From positions 1 to 64,000 of the forward strand of contig NZ_JADWPD010000045.1 of NCBI RefSeq assembly GCF_017308975.1: DNA of 64,000 nt, given 5' to 3'. The notes beneath the pieces are model-generated. The model saw only the letters and a program-made list of their open reading frames with translations. It made no database searches and was not told the origin of the DNA. A program made the translations under genes and the position numbers. The DNA comes from Amycolatopsis sp. MtRt-6 (GTDB lineage Bacteria; Actinomycetota; Actinomycetes; Mycobacteriales; Pseudonocardiaceae). Shown here piece by piece: positions 25,185-34,350 of the stretch. Positions within the stretch are counted from its first letter, which is position 1. Each line of letters opens with the position of its first letter.

Positions 25185-26110
25185 CAACCCATGCCTGGCA
25201 CGGCGGTGAACTGCGCTGGAACGCCGAGACCGAGGACTGGACGATCCTCGCGCCCGGCCGCCGGGCGCGCCCGCACAGCGCGGCCGGCGCCGCGTGCCCG
25301 TTCTGCCCGGGTACCGAGGACACCCCGCCCGAGACCTGGCGGCTGCCCGGCGACGGACCGGGCTGGCGTGTCCGCGCGGTCCCGAACCGGTACGCGCTGT
25401 CCGACAAGCACGAGATCGTCATAGAGTCGCCCCGGCACGACTGGGACCTCGCGACCGGTACCGACGCCGAGGTCGCCGACGTACTCACCGCCTGGCAGCA
25501 CCGGTACCGCGCGTTGCGGTCCGCGGCCGCCCAGGTCATCGTGTTCCGCAATCACGGCCTCGCGGCCGGCATTTCGCTGGCCCACCCGCATTCGCAGGTG
25601 GCAGGCCTGCCGGTGCTGTCCGCGGGAACGCGGCGCGAGCTGGAGACGGCGCGCGTCCACCACCGCGACCACGGCCGTCGGCTCGCCGACGAGCAGCTTG
25701 AAGCGGCGTTGAGCGACGGCAAACGCATCGTCTTCGCCGACGACCACGTCGTCGCCTACACGCCGTTCGCACCGATCGCCGCCTACGAGGTCCGGATCCT
25801 CCCGCACCGGGCGGAACCGGACTTCGCCGCCGCGAGCGCCGAAGAGATCCACGCGACGGCCCGGTGCCTGCGGGCGGTCCTCGCCGCCTTGCGCGCCGAG
25901 CTGGGTGACCCGGCCTACAACATCGTCGTGCGGACCGCGCCCGGCGGGTACGAGACCGCGCCGTTCCTCGCCTGGTCGCTGCAGCTCGTGCCGCGCCTGG
26001 AAATCCCGGCCGGGCTGGAGCTGGCGACGGGTGTCCCGGTGACGACCGTGGCCCCGGAACACGCCGCCGCGCGCCTGCGCGCCGCGGTCGAGGCGGCCGC
26101 GCTGAGGTGA
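25181..26110 (+). CDS. galactose-1-phosphate uridylyltransferase-like HIT protein
   Basis: A 309-aa protein with the HIT-superfamily active site HPHSQ (about 140-144) and a zinc-type CPFCPG near residue 35, as in GalT/ATP adenylyltransferase relatives. Such enzymes transfer nucleotidyl groups to sugar phosphates, which fits production of the NDP-sugar for the adjacent trehalose synthase. The GTG at 25181 overlaps the previous stop (GTGA). It is convergent with the hydrogenase operon, with a 5-nt gap. Confidence 0.8.
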   Translation: MTTHAWHGGELRWNAETEDWTILAPGRRARPHSAAGAACPFCPGTEDTPPETWRLPGDGPGWRVRAVPNRYALSDKHEIVIESPRHDWDLATGTDAEVADVLTAWQHRYRALRSAAAQVIVFRNHGLAAGISLAHPHSQVAGLPVLSAGTRRELETARVHHRDHGRRLADEQLEAALSDGKRIVFADDHVVAYTPFAPIAAYEVRILPHRAEPDFAAASAEEIHATARCLRAVLAALRAELGDPAYNIVVRTAPGGYETAPFLAWSLQLVPRLEIPAGLELATGVPVTTVAPEHAAARLRAAVEAAALR

Positions 26111-26115
26111 CGCGC

Positions 26116-26565
26116 TCAGCAGCCGAATTCGCCGCGGATCGCACGGACGACCTCGGGCACCGCGGCTTGCACGGCGGGCGTGAGCCCGACTCCCAAGTCC
26201 AGCTCCGCGGCTTCGATCGCGTACACCACGAGTTCGTCCGGCACCCGGCCGAGCGCGGCGCCGAGGCGGACGGCGTCGGGGATGCCGAGCGCGTGGGAAC
26301 TCGCGGTGCCGCGGCTGGACGGCAGTCCGTCTACTGTGGACCGCCAGATCCGGCCCGGCGTGCTCGGTTCGCACAGCACGGCGTCGACGACGACGGCGAG
26401 CTCGGCCCCGGTCCACGCTTCGAGCAGGGCCGCCGGCTCGCCGTCGCAGAGCACGGTGACGACGCCGGGGATCGGGTTCGCGTCGAGTTCGGCCAGCACG
26501 GCGAGCCCGACGCCGTCGTCGTGGCGGTATTCGTTGCCGACGCCGATCACCACCGCCCGGCTCAT
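26116..26565 (-). CDS. hydrogenase maturation protease
   Basis: A 149-aa protein of the HyaD/HycI peptidase family: VIGVGNEYRHDDGVGL at the N-terminus (Asn-x-x-Arg-x-Asp-Asp-Gly-Val-Gly, containing the acidic Ni-sensing residue) and a VVVDAVL segment near 60. It clips the C-terminal extension of the large subunit after nickel insertion. It is the last gene of the hydrogenase operon, coupled to the large subunit by a 4-nt overlap. Confidence 0.85.
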   Translation of the reverse strand: MSRAVVIGVGNEYRHDDGVGLAVLAELDANPIPGVVTVLCDGEPAALLEAWTGAELAVVVDAVLCEPSTPGRIWRSTVDGLPSSRGTASSHALGIPDAVRLGAALGRVPDELVVYAIEAAELDLGVGLTPAVQAAVPEVVRAIRGEFGC

Positions 26566-27854
26566 CGGCGCTCCCACGTGATGTCGAGGAAGTGGGCCGA
26601 GCAGGAGATGCACGGGTCGTAGTTGCGGATGGTGCGCTCGCAGAGACCGGTCAACGCCGCGTCGTCGAGATCGAGGTTGCCGCTGACGACGCGGCGCAGG
26701 TCGTCCTCGATCGCGGCCTGGTTCTGCGAGGTCGGCGGCACGATGTCCGCCGCGCGGATCAGGCCGCCGTCGTCGAGTTCGTAGCGGTGGTACAGCGTGC
26801 CGCGCGGCGCTTCGCTGATCCCGTGCCCGATCCCCGCTCGCGGTGGGACATCGACGGATGGGCGTGCTGGCTGTTCGTACTCGTCGATCAGCCGCAACGC
26901 CTCTTCGACGGCGTAGACCAGCTCGACGCCGCGGACGAGGATGCTGCGGAACGGGTTGCGGCACTCGCCGCCCAGCCCGGCTTCCGCGGCGACCTGCCTG
27001 GCCGTCGCCGAGAGCTGCGCCGAATTGAGGGTGTAGCGCGCCAGCGGTCCGGTCAGGTACCGGTGCCCGTCGAGCGAGGCGTGCAAGGCGGTCGAATGCG
27101 GCACCTGTGCCTCGACGACGTGCGCGGAGAAATCGCGCGGCGGAAAGGCCAACCCCGACGTGGTGCGCAGGGTTCCGTCGGCGATGGCGTAGCGGCCGGG
27201 CTCGTACGCGGCGAGGAAGTCGTGGTCGAGCTCGAGGTCGGGGTACTCGAACCCGGCCGCCCAGCGGACGGTGCCGATGGCGTCGTCGAGGGCCCGCCGC
27301 AGCACTTCGGCCAGTGGCGTCAGCTCGGCGCGGGTGGGCAGCGAATAGAACCCGCCGACCCGGACGTTGACCGGATGGATCGCCCGGCCGCCGAACGTTT
27401 CGAGCAGCGTGTTGCCCGCCTTCTTCAGCGCCAAGCCTCGCTCGACGATCTCGCGGTGGCGGGTGGCCAGGCTGATCGCGTCCGGGTGCCCGAGGAAATC
27501 GGGGGCGTGCAGCAGGTAGATGTGCAGCGCGTGGCTGGAAATCCACTCGCCGCAGTACAACAGCCTGCGTACATCCGCGAGCTGCGGGTCGAGGGTGACG
27601 CCGCAGGCCTGCTCGATCGCGTTGCACGCGCTGGTCTGGTAGGCCACCGGGCAGATGCCGCAGATCCGCGCGGTGATGTCGGGTGGTTCGGTGTGCGCGC
27701 GGCCGCGCAGGAACGCTTCGAAGAACCGCGGTGGCTCGTAGATATTCAGTTCGACGCGCTCGACCTCGCCGCCGGTGATCCGCACGTGCAGCGCGCCTTC
27801 GCCTTCGACCCGGGCCAGCGAGCTGACCTTCAATTGCCGGCTTCGGTGGCTCAT
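26562..27854 (-). CDS. hyhL: group 3b [NiFe] hydrogenase large subunit
   Basis: A 430-aa catalytic subunit. L1 motif RICGICPVAYQ (C65, C68) and C-terminal L2 motif DPCISCSAH (C415, C418, H421) supply the four nickel-iron cysteines. Only nine residues follow His421, the expected peptide removed by the maturation protease encoded next. Group 3b enzymes reversibly couple H2 oxidation to NADP(H) in the cytoplasm. Overlaps with both neighbours are 4 nt. Order hyhB-hyhG-hyhS-hyhL matches the hypoxia-induced Hyh operon of Mycobacterium smegmatis. Confidence 0.92.
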   Translation of the reverse strand: MSHRSRQLKVSSLARVEGEGALHVRITGGEVERVELNIYEPPRFFEAFLRGRAHTEPPDITARICGICPVAYQTSACNAIEQACGVTLDPQLADVRRLLYCGEWISSHALHIYLLHAPDFLGHPDAISLATRHREIVERGLALKKAGNTLLETFGGRAIHPVNVRVGGFYSLPTRAELTPLAEVLRRALDDAIGTVRWAAGFEYPDLELDHDFLAAYEPGRYAIADGTLRTTSGLAFPPRDFSAHVVEAQVPHSTALHASLDGHRYLTGPLARYTLNSAQLSATARQVAAEAGLGGECRNPFRSILVRGVELVYAVEEALRLIDEYEQPARPSVDVPPRAGIGHGISEAPRGTLYHRYELDDGGLIRAADIVPPTSQNQAAIEDDLRRVVSGNLDLDDAALTGLCERTIRNYDPCISCSAHFLDITWERR

Positions 27855-28603
27855 CGTTCCTCCCGCCGGGTTTCGGCGACGGTGAAGGTGCTGAACACGC
27901 GGTCCACCGCGTCGTCGCTCATCCCGCGTGACCGCAGCAGCGGGATCAGCACCGGCGTGTTCGGCTGCGCCATGGGACCGAAGCAGCCGAAACAACCCCG
28001 GTGGACGCCGGGGCACAGCGCGCCACACCCGGCGCGGGTGACCGGGCCGAGGCACGGGGTGTCCTCGGCGACCAGCAGGCAGGTGAGCCCGCGACGCTTG
28101 CATTCGGTGCACACGCTCGTGTCGGGCAGGTCCGGCTTGCGTCCGGCGAGCAACGCCGTGATCGTGCCCAGCAGCTGGCCGCGATCAATGGGGCAGCCGT
28201 GCAGCTCGTGGTCCACCGGGACATGGGCCGCGATCGGGGTCGACGTTCCCAGTGCGTCGATGTACTGCGGGTTCGCGTAGACGACGGAGGTGAATTCGGT
28301 GACGTCGGCGAAGTTCCGCAGCGCCTGGATGCCACCCGAGGTGGCGCAGGCACCGATCGTCACGAGGACCTTCGACTGGGCCCGCACTTCGTGGACGCGC
28401 CGCAGATCCGCCTCGGTGGTGATGGATCCCTCGACCAGGGACACGTCGTACGGGCCGGGTAGGACCGTGCTGGAGGCTTCGGGGAAGTGCGCGATCCGCA
28501 CCTGCCCGGCGAGTGCGAGGAGTTCGTCTTCGCAGTCGAGCAGGGTCAGCTGGCAGCCGTCGCAGGAGGCGAACTTCCAGACGGCGAGAGTCGGGGCGGG
28601 CAT
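27851..28603 (-). CDS. hyhS: group 3b [NiFe] hydrogenase small subunit
   Basis: A 250-aa iron-sulfur subunit beginning with the proximal cluster motif CDGC (C14, C17) after MPAPTLAVWKFAS, with further cysteines at GACATSGG and in CTECKRRG, and a final Cys-rich region (CLGPVTRAGCGALCPG, CFGCFGP). It passes electrons from the active site to HyhG. The ATG at 28603 overlaps the hyhG stop by 1 nt, and its own stop overlaps hyhL by 4 nt. Confidence 0.9.
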   Translation of the reverse strand: MPAPTLAVWKFASCDGCQLTLLDCEDELLALAGQVRIAHFPEASSTVLPGPYDVSLVEGSITTEADLRRVHEVRAQSKVLVTIGACATSGGIQALRNFADVTEFTSVVYANPQYIDALGTSTPIAAHVPVDHELHGCPIDRGQLLGTITALLAGRKPDLPDTSVCTECKRRGLTCLLVAEDTPCLGPVTRAGCGALCPGVHRGCFGCFGPMAQPNTPVLIPLLRSRGMSDDAVDRVFSTFTVAETRREER

Positions 28604-29412
28604 CACAGCTCCTTCACGGCGAGCAGGGGTCCGGCGACCGTGTAGTCCACGACCGGGCCGTCCCGGCAGACGAGCAGTGGGCCGAGCTGGCAGTGCCCGC
28701 AGAGCCCGATCCCGCACTTCATCGCCCGCTCCAAGGAAACCCGGATGTGGTGTGCGGACATCCCTTTCGCGAGCAGGATTTCCGCGCACGCCCGCATCAT
28801 CGGCTCCGGCCCGCACAGGAAGGCCCGGGTGCGCTCGGGATCGAGCGCGAGACCGGCCAGGGGTTCGGTGACGAAGCCGACGGGCCCGGTCCAGCCCGGC
28901 GCCGGGCGGTCGATGGTCCGCAGCAACTCGACGTCGTGGCGGCCGGCCCAGGAGGCCAGCTCGTGCGGGAACAGGAATTCGTCCGGCTTCCGGGCGCCCG
29001 CCACCACGACGACCCGCCCGTAGTCGCCGCGGTGGTCCAGGACGTCGGCGAGCACCGGGCGCAGCGGGCAGAGCCCGGCGCCGCCCGCGACGATCACTAC
29101 GTCGTGGCCGGCCGCGTCCTCGACGTCCCAGCTGGTCCCGAACGGCCCGCGCACTCCGACGAGGGTGCCCGGCGTGAGGTCGTGCAAGGCCCGGCTCACC
29201 GCGCCGACGGCCCGAATGGTGTGGGTCGGCCCGGGGCCGCTGACCGAGATCGCCACCTCGCCGACGCCGTGGCAGTAGAGCATCATGAACTGGCCGAGCT
29301 TCGCTTCGGGCAACGGCTTTCCGCGCGGTTCCAGCCGGAGGCTGACCGAGTCCGCGGTCTCCACCACCCGGCCGGCCACCCGGTACGGCACCGGCAGCAT
29401 GGGTTCGGTCAC
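28603..29412 (-). CDS. hyhG: hydrogenase flavin/NAD(P) reductase subunit
   Basis: A 269-aa ferredoxin-NADP reductase-type protein: an FAD-binding beta-barrel, a nucleotide-binding half (VVIVAGGAGLCPLRPV), and a C-terminal CGIGLCGHC...C [2Fe-2S] motif (about 239-258). It links the hydrogenase to NADP(H). The GTG at 29412 overlaps the hyhB stop by 4 nt (GTGA); a longer frame reading into hyhB was rejected. Confidence 0.85.
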   Translation of the reverse strand: MTEPMLPVPYRVAGRVVETADSVSLRLEPRGKPLPEAKLGQFMMLYCHGVGEVAISVSGPGPTHTIRAVGAVSRALHDLTPGTLVGVRGPFGTSWDVEDAAGHDVVIVAGGAGLCPLRPVLADVLDHRGDYGRVVVVAGARKPDEFLFPHELASWAGRHDVELLRTIDRPAPGWTGPVGFVTEPLAGLALDPERTRAFLCGPEPMMRACAEILLAKGMSAHHIRVSLERAMKCGIGLCGHCQLGPLLVCRDGPVVDYTVAGPLLAVKEL

Positions 29413-30518
29413 GGCCTGCCTCCGGGGTACGCGACCAGTTTCGCCGCCTCTTCGGTGATGTCGATCCCGGCCGGGCACCACGCGACGCAGCGGCCGCAGC
29501 CGACGCAGCCGGACGTGCCGAACTGCTCGTGCCAGGTGCCGAGCTTGTGGCTGAACCACTGCCGGTAGCGGCTCGAGCCGGACGTCCGGACGCTGCCGCC
29601 GTGCACGTAGGAGAAGTCGAGTTCGAAGCAAGACGCTGAGCGCTGCCAGCGTTCGGCGTGGTCGCCGGTCAGGTCCGTGACGTCCTCGGTCGTCGTGCAG
29701 AAGCACGTGGGGCACACCATCGTGCAGTTGGCGCAGGTGAGGCAGCGGCTGGCGACCTCCTCCCACTGCGGCGACTCCCGGGCGTCGCGGATCTTCGCGG
29801 GCAGGTCGGCCGCCGGCATCGCCCGTCCCATCCGGCTCGCCGCGGCGGTGACGTCTTCGCGTGGTGACCGGACTTCGTCCGAAGCCGCCGGGCGGGCCGC
29901 GACCTTGCCCAGCAGCTGCGCACCTTTCGGGGTGCCGACATCGACGACGAACCGGTGGCCGTCGCCGTCGGTGCGTTCGGTGAGCCCGAGGTCGTACCCC
30001 GGACCAGCCGCGGGCCCGGTACCCATCGACGTGCAGAAGCACAGCTCGCCGGGCTCGGTGCAGTTCACCGCGACCAAGAACAGCTCCCGGCGGCGGCGCT
30101 GGTACGAGCCGTCCGGGTGCGCTCCGGCCCCGAGCACCCGGTCGAGGATCGCGATCGCGGCGAGGTCGCAACCACGGACGCCGAGAAAGGCGTAGCGCGT
30201 GTCGTCCTCCGGGGTGGGGGTGAACTCGCCGTCGCGGCTCACCTCGAAGAGTTTCCGGCGCGGCGGGTGCAAGTAGCTCTTCCACGACTGCGGCCCGGAC
30301 GAATGCCCGAACACGGCCTCGTCGTCCCGGCGCCGCAAGCGGTACCGGCCGGGTGCGGTCGTGACGCCCCACCCCGCGGGCAGTTGCTCCGCGGAATCGA
30401 GTTCGGCGAGCACGATGGCGTTGTCTCGCACGGTGGGGCCGATCACCCGGTAACCGTCGTCGCGCAATGCGCCGACGAGTTGGCCGAGTCCGGTCCGGTC
30501 GAGTACCTGAGTCTCCAT
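29409..30518 (-). CDS. hyhB: hydrogenase 4Fe-4S electron-transfer subunit
   Basis: A 369-aa protein with two ferredoxin-type clusters near its C-terminal half: CLTCANCTMVCPTC (about 260-273) and CVGCGRCVAWCP (about 343-354). The N-terminal domain belongs to the anaerobic sulfite reductase A-like family. It is the beta subunit of group 3b hydrogenases. The start at ATG 30518 is chosen because a GGAGGT lies about 10 nt upstream; a longer frame to 30587 is possible. A DosR-like box (30600-30613) is about 80 nt upstream. Confidence 0.85.
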   Translation of the reverse strand: METQVLDRTGLGQLVGALRDDGYRVIGPTVRDNAIVLAELDSAEQLPAGWGVTTAPGRYRLRRRDDEAVFGHSSGPQSWKSYLHPPRRKLFEVSRDGEFTPTPEDDTRYAFLGVRGCDLAAIAILDRVLGAGAHPDGSYQRRRRELFLVAVNCTEPGELCFCTSMGTGPAAGPGYDLGLTERTDGDGHRFVVDVGTPKGAQLLGKVAARPAASDEVRSPREDVTAAASRMGRAMPAADLPAKIRDARESPQWEEVASRCLTCANCTMVCPTCFCTTTEDVTDLTGDHAERWQRSASCFELDFSYVHGGSVRTSGSSRYRQWFSHKLGTWHEQFGTSGCVGCGRCVAWCPAGIDITEEAAKLVAYPGGRP

Positions 30519-30599
30519 CGAAACCAGCACCTCCAGGAAGCCCACTGAACCGGTTGCCCGGGTGAAGGGCATAGGGCCGAAGGTCATCGACCGGGCGTG

Positions 30600-30613
30600 A
30601 GGACCAAAGTCCC
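30600..30613. promoter_or_regulatory. DosR-like box between hyhB and hypF
   Basis: AGGACCAAAGTCCC matches 12 of 14 core positions, among the best in the window, between two divergent hydrogenase operons. A weaker second site (GGGCCGAAGGTCAT, 9 of 14) lies at 30574-30587. Confidence 0.55.
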
Positions 30614-30694
30614 TTCGCCGGGTACTTCATGCCCTGGCCGTGGCAGCCCGCCCACAGCACGGTGGTGATCGACGGGCACGAGCGGGGAGGCGGG

Positions 30695-32974
30695 ATGGCG
30701 GAGATCGGGGGCGTCGGCCGCCGCCGCGTCGTGGTGCGGGGAACCGTGCAGGGCGTCGGGTTCCGGCCGTTCGTCCACCGCCTCGCCGGGGAACTCGGCA
30801 TCGGCGGCGAGGTGCGCAACGCGGGCGGGTACGTGGTGATCGACGCCGAGGGTGACCGGCTCGACGACTTCCTCGCGCGGCTGGTCCTGCGTGCGCCTCC
30901 GCAGGCGAAGGTCACCGGTGTCGACGTTGCGATGCTCCCCGACGACGTCGTGCTCGCGCCGGGATTCCGGGTCGGCGCCAGCACCGGCGGCCGGACCGGC
31001 GACGTACCGCCGGACCTGGCCACCTGCGCGGAGTGCGTGCGGGAGCTGTTCGACCCGGCTGACCGGCGTCACCGCTACCCGTTCCTCAACTGCACTGATT
31101 GCGGTCCGCGCGCGAGCATCGTCGAACGGCTGCCCTACGACCGGCCGGGCACCGCCATGCGCTCGTTCCCGCTGTGCCCGGACTGCGAAGCCGAGTACCG
31201 GGACCCGGCGAACCGGCGCTTCCACGCCGAACCGATCGCCTGTCCAGCGTGCGGTCCCCGGCTCAGCTGGTCCGCTTCTGTGCAGGGCGAAGAAGCGCTC
31301 GCGGCGGCCTGTGCGGTCATCGCCGAGGGCGGGATCGTCGCGGTGAAAGGCCTCGGCGGTTACCAATTGGTCTGCGACGCGGCGAACGAGGCCGTGGTCC
31401 AGCGGCTCCGGCGGGAGAAACCGAGGCCGACCAAGCCACTGGCCGTGCTGGCCGCCGGCCTCGACGGCGCCCGGCGGCTCGCGCTCGTCGACGAGCCAGC
31501 CGCAGGCTTGCTGACGTCGGCCGCGGCCCCGATCGTCCTGCTCCCCCGCCGTCCCGGCGCGCCGCTCGCCGAGGCGATCGCCCCCGGGCTCACCGACATC
31601 GGCGTCTTCCTCGCCACGACCCCGCTGCACCACCTCCTGCTCGCCGAGCTCGCCCGGCCTCTGGTCGTCACCAGCGGCAACCGCGCGGGCGGGCCGATCG
31701 TCATCGACGACGCGGACGCGCACGCCACGCTCGGCCCGATCGCCGACGGCGTTCTCGGCCATGACCGGCCGATCTGGTCCCGCTTCGACGACTCGGTCGT
31801 CCGGGTGAGCCGCGGCCGGACGACCATGGTGCGCCGCGCCCGCGGCTACGCCCCCGGTCCCCTGCCGCTACCGCATCCCGCTTCCGAACCGGTGCTGGCC
31901 CTGGGCGCCCAGCTCAAACACACCTGCGCGCTCGCCCACGACGACGTCGCCCACCTCGGACCGCACACCGGCGACCTCTCCGACGCGCGGACGCTCGTCG
32001 CGTTCGAGCGGGCCGCCGACGATCTCCGCCGTCTGCACGAAGCCGATCCGGCGTGGTGCGCGCACGACCTGCACCCCGGGTACCTGTCCACCCAGTACGG
32101 CCGACGCTGGCCGGCCGAACGCCGGATCGCCGTCCAGCACCACCATGCGCACGTCGCCGCGACTGCCGCCGAACACGGCGTGCGCGGGCCGTTCGTGGGG
32201 GTCGCGCTCGACGGGCTCGGCTTCGGTACCGACGGCACCCTCTGGGGCGGCGAGATCCTGCTCGCGGATTACCGGGACTTCCGGCGGTTCGGCCGGTTCG
32301 GCACCGCACCACTGCCCGGCGGCGAAGCCGCAGTCCGCCGCCCGGCCCGGATGGCTCTCGGTTACCTCTACGGCGCCGAAACCTTCGGCGCGCCCCTGCC
32401 CGGCGAACTCGCCGGCAGCCTGTTGTCCAGAATGGACGATCGAGAGGTCGCCTTCGTGCGGACGATGATCGACCGGAACGTCAACTGCCCGATCGCGTCG
32501 AGCGCCGGGCGGCTGTTCGACGCCATGAGCGCGCTTCTCGGCCTCTGCGACGACAACGGCTACGAAGGCGAGGCTGCGGCGCGGCTGGAGGCGGCGGCGA
32601 ACGGCCACGAGCCGGACCGGGCGCTGGACTGGGCGCTGCGCCACCGGGACGGCCTGTGGGTCTACGACCCGATCCCGACCCTGCGTGACGCCTTGACCTC
32701 GACGTCTTCACCCGGCGAGATCGCCGCGCGGTTCCACCGGGCCGTCGCCGAGGTCGTCGTCGCCCTCGCCGAGAAGGCCGCCGCCGCGCTGGGCACCGAC
32801 ATCGTGTGCCTCGGGGGTGGCGTGTTCCAGAACTCACTGCTCACCGCGAGCTTGCTCGACGGACTGGCCGACGCGGGCCTGCGGCCGCTGGCCGGCGAAC
32901 GCGTGCCGATGAACGACGGCGGCATCAGCTACGGCCAGGCCGCGATCGCCTGCGCCCGGATGAACGGGAAGTGA
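30695..32974 (+). CDS. hypF: HypF carbamoyltransferase
   Basis: A 759-aa maturation factor: an acylphosphatase domain (VRGTVQGVGFRPFVHR, about 14-29), two zinc-finger pairs of the C-x2-C-x18-C-x2-C type (CAEC/CTDC and CPDC/CPAC, about 111-186), a YrdC-like domain, and a C-terminal Kae1-like domain with HHHAHVAA near 482-489. It makes carbamoyl-AMP from carbamoyl phosphate and transfers it to HypE, toward the cyanide ligands of the active site. ATG 30695 is preferred; GGGAGG precedes it. The hypFCDE order follows on the same strand, divergent from hyhB. Confidence 0.9.
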   Translation: MAEIGGVGRRRVVVRGTVQGVGFRPFVHRLAGELGIGGEVRNAGGYVVIDAEGDRLDDFLARLVLRAPPQAKVTGVDVAMLPDDVVLAPGFRVGASTGGRTGDVPPDLATCAECVRELFDPADRRHRYPFLNCTDCGPRASIVERLPYDRPGTAMRSFPLCPDCEAEYRDPANRRFHAEPIACPACGPRLSWSASVQGEEALAAACAVIAEGGIVAVKGLGGYQLVCDAANEAVVQRLRREKPRPTKPLAVLAAGLDGARRLALVDEPAAGLLTSAAAPIVLLPRRPGAPLAEAIAPGLTDIGVFLATTPLHHLLLAELARPLVVTSGNRAGGPIVIDDADAHATLGPIADGVLGHDRPIWSRFDDSVVRVSRGRTTMVRRARGYAPGPLPLPHPASEPVLALGAQLKHTCALAHDDVAHLGPHTGDLSDARTLVAFERAADDLRRLHEADPAWCAHDLHPGYLSTQYGRRWPAERRIAVQHHHAHVAATAAEHGVRGPFVGVALDGLGFGTDGTLWGGEILLADYRDFRRFGRFGTAPLPGGEAAVRRPARMALGYLYGAETFGAPLPGELAGSLLSRMDDREVAFVRTMIDRNVNCPIASSAGRLFDAMSALLGLCDDNGYEGEAAARLEAAANGHEPDRALDWALRHRDGLWVYDPIPTLRDALTSTSSPGEIAARFHRAVAEVVVALAEKAAAALGTDIVCLGGGVFQNSLLTASLLDGLADAGLRPLAGERVPMNDGGISYGQAAIACARMNGK

Positions 32975-32980
32975 GCCGCG

Positions 32981-33244
32981 ATGTGTCTCGGGATACCCGG
33001 CCGGATCGTCGCCGAGTCCGACGGCGATCCGGGCCTGCGCATGGGCACCGTCGACTTCGACGGCGTCCGGCGCCCGGTGTGCCTGGCCTACACGCCTGAC
33101 GCGGGCGTCGGCGACTACGTGATCGTGCACGTCGGTTTCGCGATCAGCCAGGTCGACGAGGCGGAAGCGGCGAAGACCCTGGCCGTGCTCCGCGCGATCC
33201 CGGACGCCCTCGCCACGGAACTCGGCCCGGAGGTGGTGTTGTGA
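32981..33244 (+). CDS. hypC: HypC hydrogenase chaperone
   Basis: An 87-aa protein starting MCLGIPGRI, whose Cys2 is the diagnostic iron-binding residue. It carries the Fe(CN)2CO fragment between HypD and the large subunit. It lies 6 nt after hypF and overlaps hypD by 4 nt. Confidence 0.92.
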   Translation: MCLGIPGRIVAESDGDPGLRMGTVDFDGVRRPVCLAYTPDAGVGDYVIVHVGFAISQVDEAEAAKTLAVLRAIPDALATELGPEVVL

Positions 33245-34350
33245 AGTACCTCGACGAATACCGCGATCCGGTGCTCGCCCGGCGGCTGCTGGCCGAGCTG
33301 CGCGCGGTCGCGACCACGCCGTGGGCGATCATGGAGGTCTGCGGCGGCCAGACGCACACCCTGGTCCGCCAGGGCATCGACGAGCTGCTGCCGGCCGGGA
33401 TCCGGATGATCCACGGCCCCGGCTGCCCGGTCTGCGTCACCCCGCTGGAGACGATCGACAAGGCGGTCGCCATCGCCGCGCGCCCGGATGTCATCTTCAC
33501 CAGCTACGGCGACATGCTGCGTGTGCCCGGCACCAGCGGGGACTTACTCGGTGTCAAGGCTCGTGGCGGTGACGTCCGGGTCGTCTACACCCCGCTCGAC
33601 GCGGTCAAGATCGCGCGCGAGAACCCCGAGCGGCAGGTCGTGTTCTTCGCCGTCGGGTTCGAGACGACCGCACCCGCCAACGCGATGGCCGTGCTGAACG
33701 CCGCGGACACCGGGGTGCGGAACTTCTCCGTGCTCGTCAGCCACGTCCTCGTGCCCCCCGCGATCACCGCCGTCCTGGACGCACCCGACAACCAGGTCCA
33801 GGCGTTCCTCGCCGCCGGACACGTCTGCGCGGTGATGGGCTGGACCGAATACGAGCCGATCGCCGCGCGCTACCGGGTGCCGATCGTGGTCACCGGCTTC
33901 GAGCCCCTGGATCTGCTCGAAGGGATCGTGCTGGCCGTGCGCCAGCTCGAGACCGGCCGGGCCGAGGTGGAGAACCAGTACGCGCGAGCGGTGCGCCGGT
34001 CCGGCAACACCGCCGCGCAGGACGTCGTGCGCCGAGTCTTCCGGGTGACAGAGCGGACCTGGCGCGGGATCGGCCCGATCCCGGCCAGCGGGCTCACCCT
34101 CACAGAGGAGTTCTCCGCGTTCGACGCCGAAGCGCGGTTCGCCACCGACGGCGTGCGGACCGCCGAACACCCCGACTGCATCGCCGGATTGATCCTGCGC
34201 GGCACGGCGGTCCCCACGGACTGCGCCGCCTACGGCACCCGCTGCACGCCCCGCACCCCGCTGGGCGCGCCGATGGTGTCGGCCGAAGGCACGTGCGCCG
34301 CGTTCCACCACGCCGGCCGCCGACAGTCCACCGTGGAGGTAATCCGATGA
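33241..34350 (+). CDS. hypD: HypD scaffold protein
   Basis: A 369-aa Fe-S protein that assembles the Fe(CN)2CO moiety with HypC. Characteristic motifs include CGGQTHT (about 36-42), GPGCPVCVTP (about 59-68) and later Cys residues near the C-terminus (CIAG, CAAYGTRC, CAAFHHAG) for the [4Fe-4S] cluster. The GTG start overlaps hypC by 4 nt; the stop overlaps hypE by 4 nt. Confidence 0.92.
   Translation: MKYLDEYRDPVLARRLLAELRAVATTPWAIMEVCGGQTHTLVRQGIDELLPAGIRMIHGPGCPVCVTPLETIDKAVAIAARPDVIFTSYGDMLRVPGTSGDLLGVKARGGDVRVVYTPLDAVKIARENPERQVVFFAVGFETTAPANAMAVLNAADTGVRNFSVLVSHVLVPPAITAVLDAPDNQVQAFLAAGHVCAVMGWTEYEPIAARYRVPIVVTGFEPLDLLEGIVLAVRQLETGRAEVENQYARAVRRSGNTAAQDVVRRVFRVTERTWRGIGPIPASGLTLTEEFSAFDAEARFATDGVRTAEHPDCIAGLILRGTAVPTDCAAYGTRCTPRTPLGAPMVSAEGTCAAFHHAGRRQSTVEVIR

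Noticed and set aside
23628..25187. 519-aa minus-strand ORF opposite the trehalose synthase
   Set aside because: Shadow frame; the plus strand encodes recognisable GT4 motifs.
26592..28280. 562-aa plus-strand ORF opposite the hydrogenase large and small subunit genes
   Set aside because: It is low-complexity Arg/Gly/Asp-rich text produced by the GC-rich complementary strand; the minus strand carries motif-confirmed hyhL and hyhS.
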